A DNA stretch of 64,000 bases, from contig CAXBDK010000012.1 of NCBI GenBank assembly GCA_963974715.1, forward strand, positions 62,001 to 126,000, written 5' to 3'. The position numbers were made by a program, and so were the translations under genes. The notes below the pieces were generated by a model. The model was not told the origin of the DNA. It searched no databases and saw only the letters and a program-made list of their open reading frames with translations. Source of the stretch: Sediminicola sp963974715. GTDB lineage: Bacteria > Bacteroidota > Bacteroidia > Flavobacteriales > Flavobacteriaceae. This document shows positions 1-8,052 of this stretch, in pieces (positions within the stretch are counted from its first letter, which is position 1; every line of letters starts with the position of its first letter).

Positions 1-584
1 GGCCCCAGTTCCAAGGGACTAAGGCCTGTTTGTTCCAAAAGTTGTGCGGTGGTTATGGTCGCGCCCTTATAAGATACCTTGCCCAAGCCGATAAGGGGCA
101 AAAAGAGATGGGCCAAGGGCGCAAGATCTCCCGAGGCGCCTACCGATCCCTGGCAGGGCACCACTGGAATGGCATCATTATCGATATGCCAAAGGATCCG
201 ATCTAAAGTAGGTTCCGCAATTCCCGAATATCCCTTGGCAAGGGAGTGGACCTTCAGCACCATCATCAATTTGGCCAGTTCCGGATCTATGGGATTCCCC
301 ACGCCCACACTATGGCTTTTTAGGATGTTGATCTGTAGGGATCGGGTTTCCGTTTTGGAGATTTTAGTGGTGCAAAGTGGCCCAAAGCCAGTATTGATGC
401 CATATACAGGCTGGCCCTTATCCACGATTCCGGCCACTATATCACAGCTTTTTGCGATTCTTTTTCGGGCCGCTTTTGAGATAAGACCGGTCGTCTTTCC
501 CGAAGCCAGGGAAAGCGCTATGCCCGTATTAAGCGCACCCTCACCGTACGAAAATGTTTTTTGGGCGGTTCCCATAGATTCCAT
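1..584 (-). CDS. hutH: Histidine ammonia-lyase, N-terminal 194 codons (cut by window edge)
   Basis: Deaminates L-histidine to trans-urocanate, the first step of histidine degradation in the cytoplasm. The frame is open from an ATG at 584 to the window edge, so only the N-terminal part is visible. The family signatures are clear: YGINTGFGPL at about residues 61-70 and GSVGASGDLAPLAHL at about 146-160. The Ala150-Ser151-Gly152 triad in the second motif forms the MIO electrophile. A second in-frame ATG at 575 is also possible. The gene is divergent from a LysR-type regulator 71 bp away, which suggests but does not prove that this regulator controls it. Other hut genes, if present, lie outside the window. 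The full family length is about 500 residues. Confidence 0.95.
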   Translation of the reverse strand, partial: MESMGTAQKTFSYGEGALNTGIALSLASGKTTGLISKAARKRIAKSCDIVAGIVDKGQPVYGINTGFGPLCTTKISKTETRSLQINILKSHSVGVGNPIDPELAKLMMVLKVHSLAKGYSGIAEPTLDRILWHIDNDAIPVVPCQGSVGASGDLAPLAHLFLPLIGLGKVSYKGATITTAQLLEQTGLSPLELG

Positions 585-585
585 A

Positions 586-617
586 TTTGAATTTCATAAA
601 ATTATTCATTAAGTTTG
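586..617 (+). promoter_or_regulatory. Bacteroidota-type promoter for the LysR gene
   Basis: TTTG at 586-589, a 20-bp gap, then TAAGTTTG at 610-617, which matches the Bacteroidota -33/-7 consensus (TTG, 17-23 bp, TAnnTTTG). The predicted transcript starts near 624, about 30 nt before the ATG at 656. The -33 element overlaps the hutH start region on the other strand. Confidence 0.6.
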
Positions 618-655
618 ATAAGTACCAATACCAAACCAATCAACGATCAATACTT

Positions 656-1561
656 ATGGGGTATCAATTGGAACTGCGCCATTTTAATTATTTCCTGGCG
701 GTGGCCGAGGAACTGCATTACCGAAAGGCAGCCGAAAGACTATTTATCTCACAACCCGGTCTGAGCAGGCAGATCAAGCAGATGGAGGATATCTTGGACA
801 CACAATTGTTCGTCCGTAGTAAGAAGAAGGTCGCCCTTACTCCTGCAGGAGTATATTTAAAGGGAGAACTGGAATTTATCCTAAACCATTTGGAACGGAG
901 CAAGAAACAATTGAAGTTGATCGGGGAAGGTGATTTTGGGGAAGTGCGGATCGGCTTTTTGGGTTCGGCCGTACAGAGTGTCATACCCGACCTGTTGATT
1001 CGTTTAAAAAGGGAATATCCTAGGATAAAGAGCAGTTTGGAGGAACTTTCCAACCATGCCCAAGTGGATGGGGTGATGAAGGACAAATTGGATATCGGCT
1101 TTGTCAGATTGGCAAGGGTTCCCAACGGGCTGCAGATCCAGCCAGTATTTGAGGATACCTTTTCGGTGGTCCTACCGGAGAACTATCCCATTCTTTCCAG
1201 AAATTTTGAGGGGATACATCAAGTGGCCCAAGAAAATTTTATCCTGTTCGCACAGGAATACAGTCCGCAATATTATGACACCATCATGAGTATTTGTGAA
1301 GATGCCGGGTTTACACCGAAAGTATCCCATAAATCCGTTCATGCACAGACCATTTTTAAATTGGTGGAGAACAATTTGGGAATAGCCATAGTTCCCACTT
1401 CCCTGCAGCACGGATTTTTGATGAGGGTCAAATTTCTGGAGCTCAAGAACATTCCCCAGCGTGCGGTGCTGTCGGTAATTTGGAAAAAGGATAACAGAAA
1501 TCCGGCACTTTCAAAGTGTATGGAACTTTTATTGGGCCCGACCTTTTCGGGTCACGAATAG
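656..1561 (+). CDS. LysR-family transcriptional regulator
   Basis: A DNA-binding regulator of about 301 residues, the usual LysR length. The N-terminal winged helix-turn-helix spans roughly residues 5-63 (ELRHFNYFLAVAEELHYRKA and then SQPGLSRQIKQMED). It is followed by a LysR substrate-binding domain from about residue 90 (GEVRIGFLGSAVQ). The frame stays open upstream to 587, but the ATG at 656 places the start directly before the conserved helix-turn-helix and fits the promoter at 586-617. It is divergent from hutH, so histidine or urocanate catabolism is the natural candidate target; that is inference. Its 3' end overlaps the convergent DUF456 gene by 10 bp. Confidence 0.9.
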   Translation: MGYQLELRHFNYFLAVAEELHYRKAAERLFISQPGLSRQIKQMEDILDTQLFVRSKKKVALTPAGVYLKGELEFILNHLERSKKQLKLIGEGDFGEVRIGFLGSAVQSVIPDLLIRLKREYPRIKSSLEELSNHAQVDGVMKDKLDIGFVRLARVPNGLQIQPVFEDTFSVVLPENYPILSRNFEGIHQVAQENFILFAQEYSPQYYDTIMSICEDAGFTPKVSHKSVHAQTIFKLVENNLGIAIVPTSLQHGFLMRVKFLELKNIPQRAVLSVIWKKDNRNPALSKCMELLLGPTFSGHE

Positions 1562-2073
1562 GAGAAGAGCAGATCCCGATAGTCCCATGCTTTGTAAATA
1601 AAAAGTCCAAAATAGATAATGGCCACCACGAACTTGATAAAGGTGCCCGTTAGGAAACCTAGAAAGGACCCGAATGCCGCTCTAAGGGCGGTCTTTTTTT
1701 CGGTCTTGTTCAGAAGTTCTCCCACAAAGGCCCCGATAAAGGGCCAAATGACTATCCCGAACACCCCGAACACGGGAAGGAACAACGCCACTAGAAGCCC
1801 AATGGTAGTGCCTATCATGCCCGCTTTGCTGCCACCAAACTTTTTGGTGCCCAGCGCCGGGATTACATAATCCAGCACCACAACGATCAGGGCCACTACC
1901 AAGGTAATTCCCAGAAATGTCCAGTCCATGGGGATGGCCTTGGTCAGGTACAGTAACAATAGTCCCAACCAGCTCAATGGTGGCCCTGGCAGAACGGGAA
2001 GAAAACTTCCCAATAAACCCAATACCATCAGAAAAAATCCGAGCAATAATAAAAGTAGGTCCATAGATACCAT
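1552..2073 (-). CDS. DUF456 family membrane protein
   Basis: A 173-residue protein that is almost entirely hydrophobic, with about four to five transmembrane segments. It carries the DUF456 pattern: LPGPPLSWLGLLLLY near residues 28-42, a PALGTKKFGGSKAGMIG loop near 71-87, and a glycine-rich FGVFGIVIWPFIGAFVGEL stretch near 101-119. The family is common in bacteria and has no established function. The gene is convergent with lysR and overlaps its last codons, so the two mRNAs may be complementary at their ends. The start shown is the first ATG; the MDLLLLLLGFF start three codons later is equally possible. Confidence 0.85.
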   Translation of the reverse strand: MVSMDLLLLLLGFFLMVLGLLGSFLPVLPGPPLSWLGLLLLYLTKAIPMDWTFLGITLVVALIVVVLDYVIPALGTKKFGGSKAGMIGTTIGLLVALFLPVFGVFGIVIWPFIGAFVGELLNKTEKKTALRAAFGSFLGFLTGTFIKFVVAIIYFGLFIYKAWDYRDLLFSYS

Positions 2074-2271
2074 TAGCGGTAATTGGACGAATTTAATGGG
2101 ACATTGTTACAGGTACCAAATGAAATTCCTTTAAATGGATACTATTACCGCTGCCTTTTTAGAGTAAATCGCTTTCATTTTGGCCCGCCGAAAGTAGTAG
2201 GTTGGATTTAATTTAGGTCCACATACAATTTATTGGGACCTTATAATTTCCCAACTTAAACGATCCTTAAA

Positions 2272-3168
2272 TCATTGATCTTTAAGCGGCATATAAACTT
2301 CTGCCCTCCATTCCTCTTCATTGGCACCTACATTGGGATTGTTGTAAAAATATTCAACAGGTAGGCCGGTTACCTCCACATTATTTCTTTTGGCGTGCTC
2401 CAACAAGGTGTACCATGCCCGGTCCGAGGTATTATAATGTCCGTGATATATGGCCTTAAGGGCTTTTTTACGATAGATCTGCTTGTATTTTAGGTCCGGA
2501 TGTTTTGGAAAGGTGGCGGATTTAAGTATCGGAAAACAGAAATTGTAGTGAATGCTGTCCGTTTGCATATCCCATTTTGTGACCTCAATAAAAGGTAGGC
2601 CATTGAGCTCAATTCCATTATCGACCAATATGGTGCTCAATAGGGGGTAGGTACGCATCATGCCCAATGCTTTTTCCGATTGTAGCCCCTTTAGGGCAAC
2701 ATAGGCACAAAATGTAGCCTTCACTTCATCCTCGCCCGCCAATTGCACCCTGGTTTTTTCAATATGATCCGTTAGGAAGGCCTTAAATCCGATCAGTGTT
2801 TTTTTACTGCGCTTTTCAAAATCGGTGTTCGAAAAGGGGATGGTGATCTTGTTTAAAAGGCTGTGATCGTTATCTTTTATGTATACCTTTACCTTGGAAC
2901 GAGCCTCTTCAATGGACGTTATTTCCCAATGGTAGAGATGGGTGGAATCATTGAACCGTATTTGCTGTTCCAAGTCGCCAAGACCTTTCTGCCTTAAGAT
3001 TTGCGAATTTTCCAAGGTCTTTTTCCATACCTTGATGGATTGGTTGATAGTCCCGGGAGTGGTATCGGCCGTAAAGCTGACCAGGTAATCGTACGGTTTT
3101 ATAAAAAGGTACCATATAAGGGCACCTATCAGGATGAGGCCCAATAGCCCCAAAATTTTTTTCTTCAA
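2272..3168 (-). CDS. Membrane-anchored GyrI-like effector-binding domain protein
   Basis: A 298-residue protein with one N-terminal transmembrane helix (about residues 4-24, LGLLGLILIGALIWYLF) and a soluble remainder. Residues about 30-140 resemble the SRPBCC-type half found in similar flavobacterial proteins. Residues about 150-298 resemble a GyrI/AraC effector-binding domain, including YHGHYNTSDRAWYTLLEHAK and a C-terminal AEVYMPLKD strand. Such domains bind small ligands, but no ligand can be predicted here. The gene stands alone, with gaps of 198 bp to the DUF456 gene and 159 bp to the haloperoxidase-like gene, both on the same strand. The domain assignment rests on pattern recognition and is moderate. 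Confidence 0.65.
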   Translation of the reverse strand: MKKKILGLLGLILIGALIWYLFIKPYDYLVSFTADTTPGTINQSIKVWKKTLENSQILRQKGLGDLEQQIRFNDSTHLYHWEITSIEEARSKVKVYIKDNDHSLLNKITIPFSNTDFEKRSKKTLIGFKAFLTDHIEKTRVQLAGEDEVKATFCAYVALKGLQSEKALGMMRTYPLLSTILVDNGIELNGLPFIEVTKWDMQTDSIHYNFCFPILKSATFPKHPDLKYKQIYRKKALKAIYHGHYNTSDRAWYTLLEHAKRNNVEVTGLPVEYFYNNPNVGANEEEWRAEVYMPLKDQ

Positions 3169-3327
3169 GATGTTAAGTTTTAAATCCCATTTAATGGTTT
3201 TGCCCTATGCCATAATGGACTGGCTTTTCCTTTTGATTTGTTCGGAGCAATTTAAAATGGGCCGTAAAAATAATAAATGTGCCCTACATCCGGGTATATA
3301 TGGAGGATTTAAAATTTTGTAAGGATA

Positions 3328-4692
3328 TTACTGTTTGTTGGAGGAATTGGTGGCCAGTGCGTCCTTCTGTATTTTAGGCAGTTTATCAACAACAAAGTTT
3401 CCCAGATCCCGCCCCTGTTTTATTCCAACTTCAACAGCGGCCCTATAATGGATGCCTCCGTACATACGGCTCATGGCCGCTTCCATGGCGGCATTTTCAA
3501 AAGAGGTAAAACTGCGAACGGGCAGTCCATAGGGGACTTCCGTATCGTCATCAAAAGCAAAGTTATCCCCAAATATATTGGTCAGCACTACGGATGCCGC
3601 CCCGGAAACCACACTGTGGCCACTGGTGTATTCTGGAAAGGGAGGTGTCTGCAATACAGGCCTCCAATTTTCGTCCATATATTGGTTTATCAGGGTTTCC
3701 GGCCTGATCAGGTTGCTCCTGTATTTTTCGTCCCAACAGCTTATAAACCCATCAACAATGGCCAAAGAGGTTTTCGTGTAAGCGTAAATGGAACGGTCCA
3801 CATCGGCATTGGTTTTTTTACAGGCAATTTTGGCAATTCCCATCCAATGGGCACCTGGGGATATTTTTTTGGTAGCGAACATCAAGTGCCCATAGGTAAC
3901 GGACACATAGGGGTTACAGTCCCAAAACTGGGCCATTTTCAATTCTTCCGATTCATCGCCCTCTTCCTTTATACGAAGTCCAATATCATATATTTCCTTG
4001 AGCTGGGTATGGAATTCGGACCCTTCTTCCATGGAAAATGGGGGAGGGGGCACTGGTTTGAACTGGGAAGCCGAATCGATTACAAAGGGACGTATCTTGC
4101 TCCAATGTGGTTCAATACCGTCCATATAGGCCGGGGGAGTGGGCTGCCACCTGGAAGCATCATCTGTCATCACCGTAAATTTGGGCATGGTACGGGTCTG
4201 CTTATAATTGTCTTTGGACATCCATTTTGTTATGTGGGCCGCAACTTCCAGGGCATAGGCCTTGGATGCGTTGAATTCGAGCGGATTTATATTTTCCCAA
4301 GCGGTATACAGACTGTCCCGGTACGATTCCATCAGGTGCTCGGAGAAGATCAGACTTTTGCTAAGATCTATATGGGCGATGAGTGCCGCCAATTGCGGAT
4401 TTATATTTTTCGATGGTTCCAATGGGGGGATCGGTTCCAGATCGGTAACGGTCCCTACCAATGAGGAATATTCGGGGTTTGCTTGGGCAATGATCTCATA
4501 GGCGGCAACATTTGGGTATGCAAATATCCGACTGGCCACTGGAGGGGAAAAGATATCGTGGATCATTATTTCTGTTATTTTGTCCGCTTCCATATGAAAA
4601 TCATCAGCGGTTATCACGATGGTCTGATCCTTTTTTTCGCAGGCCGTGAACAGGGCGAAAGAGAGTAGCGGTAGCAAATGCCGTTTTTTCAT
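3328..4692 (-). CDS. Vanadium-dependent haloperoxidase-like (PAP2 superfamily) lipoprotein
   Basis: A 454-residue lipoprotein: a signal peptide ending in LFTAC puts the lipidated cysteine at residue 18. The C-terminal half belongs to the vanadium haloperoxidase/PAP2 superfamily. Lys323 and Arg330 sit in KYRSNLIRPET, Ser357-Gly358-His359 in PEYTSGHS, and Arg409 and His415 in SRMYGGIHYRAA. These match in type, order and local spacing the fungal chloroperoxidase residues Lys353, Arg360, Ser402-Gly403-His404, Arg490 and His496. The protein could therefore be a vanadate enzyme or an acid phosphatase; sequence alone does not decide. It is the last gene of the minus-strand run susC-susD-two ASPIC proteins, 69 bp downstream of the second ASPIC gene with a dispersed repeat in that gap. 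Confidence 0.85.
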   Translation of the reverse strand: MKKRHLLPLLSFALFTACEKKDQTIVITADDFHMEADKITEIMIHDIFSPPVASRIFAYPNVAAYEIIAQANPEYSSLVGTVTDLEPIPPLEPSKNINPQLAALIAHIDLSKSLIFSEHLMESYRDSLYTAWENINPLEFNASKAYALEVAAHITKWMSKDNYKQTRTMPKFTVMTDDASRWQPTPPAYMDGIEPHWSKIRPFVIDSASQFKPVPPPPFSMEEGSEFHTQLKEIYDIGLRIKEEGDESEELKMAQFWDCNPYVSVTYGHLMFATKKISPGAHWMGIAKIACKKTNADVDRSIYAYTKTSLAIVDGFISCWDEKYRSNLIRPETLINQYMDENWRPVLQTPPFPEYTSGHSVVSGAASVVLTNIFGDNFAFDDDTEVPYGLPVRSFTSFENAAMEAAMSRMYGGIHYRAAVEVGIKQGRDLGNFVVDKLPKIQKDALATNSSNKQ

Positions 4693-4713
4693 GGTAATAT
4701 TTCTTTTATTATG

Positions 4714-4815
4714 ATCCCATTAAATGGGTTTTATTCCCCGGACGTCCTTTGTCGGAACGTCTTAAGGTTTCTTTCTTTGAATATTTCGTGGGCTTACCCC
4801 AAGGCTGTTGAACAG
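4714..4815. repeat. Dispersed palindromic repeat, copy A
   Basis: This copy begins with the perfect inverted repeat CCCATTAAATGGG (4716-4728) and ends with a GGGCTTACCCCAAGG-like box at 4790-4804. It fills the gap between the second ASPIC gene and the haloperoxidase gene and runs about 50 bp into the 3' end of the ASPIC gene, so the last dozen or so codons of that gene are made of repeat sequence. Related copies lie at 32656-32752, 56905-56990 and 57048-57120. Confidence 0.7.
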
Positions 4816-7800
4816 CTCGTATACCAATGCCTTTTCATTGTTAAAGGTAACCAAGAGATAGGATTTATTATTGAGTTGTACGATGTTCAGGTGGCGTACC
4901 GATTTTTTGGTGAGATCGAGCCCTAGTTCGTGCCCCATCAGAATCTCCGAACCACTTTTTATCAAAGCGCCGGAAAAAGCATCAAATCGACCGTGATAGG
5001 GTTTTACCCCAAAATAATTCCCTCCTGCCAAAACCTCTTTTTTGCCGTCACCATCAAAATCATGTTCTAAAAAAGCGGTAATAGGGGCTACCTGCAGCTT
5101 GTTAGGGAAGGGTACAAAGGTAAAATGGCCCTTATTATTTCTAAGATAGCCCGACTGGAGGGTGTTCACCTCCAATAATGTTGCATTATCCAAGCTTTTT
5201 TTGTCAAGTATGTCTTCTATGGGCTGACCGGCAAAAGCCTTGTAACTGTTGAATTTTTTTCGAAGGCTTACCAGTTGTCCCGCTAGTTCGTCCAAACCGT
5301 CCAACGGATAGTATTCCCCATTCTTTTCCGTGGTGACAATGGTTTCGGTACTGCCGTTCCCATCAAAATCGGAATAGTACATTTTCATGGGAAAATCGTC
5401 CGTAGCCTTAAATTTGGTATTGGTACCCCAATTCCCCAATAAGATATCTGTGTCCCCGTCGGAATCTATATCAAATGGTACCATACTTTGCCATAACCCG
5501 CTCAGTTGTTTGTCCAGTCGGTCCACGGGCAGCAGTTGGCCATCATCGTTTTTAAAGAAGGTGGGGGACATCCATTCGCCCACTACTATAAGGTCCTCCG
5601 TACCATCATTGTCAAAATCGACCCAAATGGCATCCGTTACCATGCCTACATTCTGAAGTTGTTCATTGGCCACCAACGAAAATCGCCCTCCATCGTTCTT
5701 GAGGAGATGGGAACGCGGTATTTTGCCAAAGTCGTTCGAGACGGCATGGCCCCCAACAAAGAGGTCCAGGTCCCCATCCATGTCATAATCGTTGGCCCTG
5801 ACCACGGAGGCATTTTCAAAATAATCGGGAAGTACCGCCTCTTCATAAATGGAATCTTTCTGCAGGTAATAACTATCAAGTAGGGGTTTCATGGTATTGT
5901 AAAAATCGCCGCCCCCAGAGCCGATAAAAAGATCGTTTTTGCCATTTTGGTCAAAGTCCCTAATCAGGGCGTCCACATCTTCCTTTATGGAATCATTGTA
6001 AATATTCCGTATTTTTTTTAGGGCAAAGGAAGAATCGGTCTGAACGTAGATCTGGGAGGGTTTGAATTTAGAGCCCCCAAAAAAGATATCGTCCCTACCG
6101 TCGTCATCCAGATCCCCTATGGCGGTTGCCGGACCCCGATCTGAAATTTGATAGGGAATCAATTTTTGCCTGTTGTAGTCGATATAAGCATCTTCGGTAT
6201 GTACATAGTCGATCCCCAAATTATCTTCCACTTTTCCAAATAGGGGAGCGGTTTTGGGAAGTAGGGTCCTGTAATCGAAGGATGTAGTGTTCTTCGGGCG
6301 TAGTTTCAGGGTCTGGTTGGTCGCTACATCCCGCAGGACTTGTGAAGTGCGGTCAGGCCAGACCACCCTTATCGAATCTATCCGATCTACGGTCCCATAT
6401 CCAAAGTGGATCATTGGTTCGGAAGAGGCTTGGAACCCACGTACGGTATGGAGTTCCCTATATTGCATTGTTCCCTGGTGGTACGAAAATACCTTGGTAC
6501 CTATTCCAAATCGATTTTTTTGGGAATAGTCAAATTGTATCTTTACGTAATTGGCCTTCCCATCGGTCTTGTTTATATATAGGGAAGCAGGGGCGTTGCC
6601 ATTGTTTATGACAAGGTCCAGGTCCCCATCATTGTCCAGATCGCCCATAGCGGTCGCACCCGAAAAAAGGGTATCCTTTGCGATCCAATTTCCGGACATT
6701 TCCTTAAATGTAAGGTCATTGTTTCCCTTGTAGATATAGTTGTGCACCGCACCGGAGGGCATCATTTTCAACGCCTTGTTATCAACAAGTTTGGTGTTGT
6801 TTATCTTCTTTTTTATTTGATCATTGGAAACGAAATTAATGAAATCCAGGTCATTGGGACGTTTGGGGATGCCATTGGAGATAAAAATATCTTGTTCCCC
6901 ATCTTGGTCGTAATCGCCAAATAGGGCACTCCAGCTCCAATCTGTGGCGGCTATGCCGCTCATAAGCGCCGTCTCCGTAAAACTGCCATTGGATTGGTTT
7001 ATCTGCAACATGTTCCTTGTGTATTGATAGTGGTACCCGAATTCTTGGATCCTTAAATTCTGTATCTGTAGGTTCTCGTCACCCACCGAAGATTTGATGA
7101 CCTTTTCGTCTTCCGATAGCATATCCAGGGAAAGGATATCGGGCCAGCCATCGTGGTTGATATCGGCCACATCGTTGCCCATGGAAAATCGGGTGGTATG
7201 GCCAAAATATTCTTTAAGGCTCTCCGTAAAGGTACCATCACCATTGTTGAGGTAGTAATAGTCATCCTCATGAAAATCGTTCCCCACGTAGATATCGGGA
7301 TAGCCATCTTGGTTAAAATCCGATACCGCAATGCCCAGTCCATATCCATTGGCACCCCCATAAATCCCTGCTTCTTCGCTTACATCAATAAACCTGTCCC
7401 CATCATTGCGCATCAGCTTATCACCTGTTTGGTAATTGCGTTTTAAACGGGTGTCGGCCTTTCCGTAAGAATCTTGTGTATGTACCGCGTGGTTCAGGAG
7501 ATATAGGTCCAGGTCGCCATCCAGATCATAGTCGAAGAAAACGGCCGAGGAGCTATAGGAATCAAAATCCAGCCCATATTTGGCAGCGCTTTCGGTAAAT
7601 GTAGCGTTGCCATTGTTTATGTAAAGTTCATTAAATCCGTTGAATCCATTAATGCCTACCACGGCACAGACATAAATATCCAAAAGACCGTCCCCGTTCA
7701 CATCTCCCATAATGGCCCCGGTGTTCCAGGAGCTGTTTCCTTCGATCCCAGCTTTGGTGGAGATATCCTCGAATTTGAGTCCACCTTTGTTAAGGTATAA

Positions 7801-8052
7801 TTTATTGCTTACCTGATTTCCCGAAAAGAATATATCCACCAGTCCGTCATTATCAATATCGCCCAATGCCACACCGCCACCGTTATAGAAATACAGGTAA
7901 TCTAGGATATTCAGATTTTCGGTAGGCGTAACCGTGTTGCTAAAGGAAATCCCGGTCTCCTCTGGGGACGGATTGGAAAATAGGGCTCCCTCTTTTTTCT
8001 GGCAGGCCAAAAAAAGAAGGGATAAAAGAACATATGTATAATATTTAGTCAT
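4762..8052 (-). CDS. FG-GAP/VCBS repeat lipoprotein with ASPIC/UnbV domain (second copy)
   Basis: A large lipoprotein of about 1096 residues. The start at 8052 gives a signal peptide with LLFLAC and a lipid-attachment Cys17; a longer frame to 8133 would bury this signal. The body consists of many FG-GAP/VCBS blades with calcium-binding loops such as DIDNDGLVD, DVNGDGLLD, DYDLDGDLD and DLDNDGDLD, expected to form beta-propellers. They are split by an ASPIC/UnbV domain at about residues 512-582 (RFGIGTKV ... RGFQASSEPMIHFGYG ... IRVVWPDRTSQ). The start codon overlaps the end of the upstream paralogue by 8 nt, which suggests translational coupling. Function is unknown; surface binding of a SusC/D-imported ligand is a reasonable guess. 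The final residues are encoded by dispersed repeat A. Confidence 0.88.
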   Translation of the reverse strand: MTKYYTYVLLSLLFLACQKKEGALFSNPSPEETGISFSNTVTPTENLNILDYLYFYNGGGVALGDIDNDGLVDIFFSGNQVSNKLYLNKGGLKFEDISTKAGIEGNSSWNTGAIMGDVNGDGLLDIYVCAVVGINGFNGFNELYINNGNATFTESAAKYGLDFDSYSSSAVFFDYDLDGDLDLYLLNHAVHTQDSYGKADTRLKRNYQTGDKLMRNDGDRFIDVSEEAGIYGGANGYGLGIAVSDFNQDGYPDIYVGNDFHEDDYYYLNNGDGTFTESLKEYFGHTTRFSMGNDVADINHDGWPDILSLDMLSEDEKVIKSSVGDENLQIQNLRIQEFGYHYQYTRNMLQINQSNGSFTETALMSGIAATDWSWSALFGDYDQDGEQDIFISNGIPKRPNDLDFINFVSNDQIKKKINNTKLVDNKALKMMPSGAVHNYIYKGNNDLTFKEMSGNWIAKDTLFSGATAMGDLDNDGDLDLVINNGNAPASLYINKTDGKANYVKIQFDYSQKNRFGIGTKVFSYHQGTMQYRELHTVRGFQASSEPMIHFGYGTVDRIDSIRVVWPDRTSQVLRDVATNQTLKLRPKNTTSFDYRTLLPKTAPLFGKVEDNLGIDYVHTEDAYIDYNRQKLIPYQISDRGPATAIGDLDDDGRDDIFFGGSKFKPSQIYVQTDSSFALKKIRNIYNDSIKEDVDALIRDFDQNGKNDLFIGSGGGDFYNTMKPLLDSYYLQKDSIYEEAVLPDYFENASVVRANDYDMDGDLDLFVGGHAVSNDFGKIPRSHLLKNDGGRFSLVANEQLQNVGMVTDAIWVDFDNDGTEDLIVVGEWMSPTFFKNDDGQLLPVDRLDKQLSGLWQSMVPFDIDSDGDTDILLGNWGTNTKFKATDDFPMKMYYSDFDGNGSTETIVTTEKNGEYYPLDGLDELAGQLVSLRKKFNSYKAFAGQPIEDILDKKSLDNATLLEVNTLQSGYLRNNKGHFTFVPFPNKLQVAPITAFLEHDFDGDGKKEVLAGGNYFGVKPYHGRFDAFSGALIKSGSEILMGHELGLDLTKKSVRHLNIVQLNNKSYLLVTFNNEKALVYELFNSLGVSPRNIQRKKP

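Noticed and set aside
79..612. Plus-strand frame of 177 codons at the left edge
   Set aside because: It is the antisense of hutH, whose minus-strand frame carries the complete MIO motif.
3448..4464. Plus-strand frame of 338 codons
   Set aside because: Antisense of the haloperoxidase-like gene; no domain, while the minus strand has a signal peptide and full active site.
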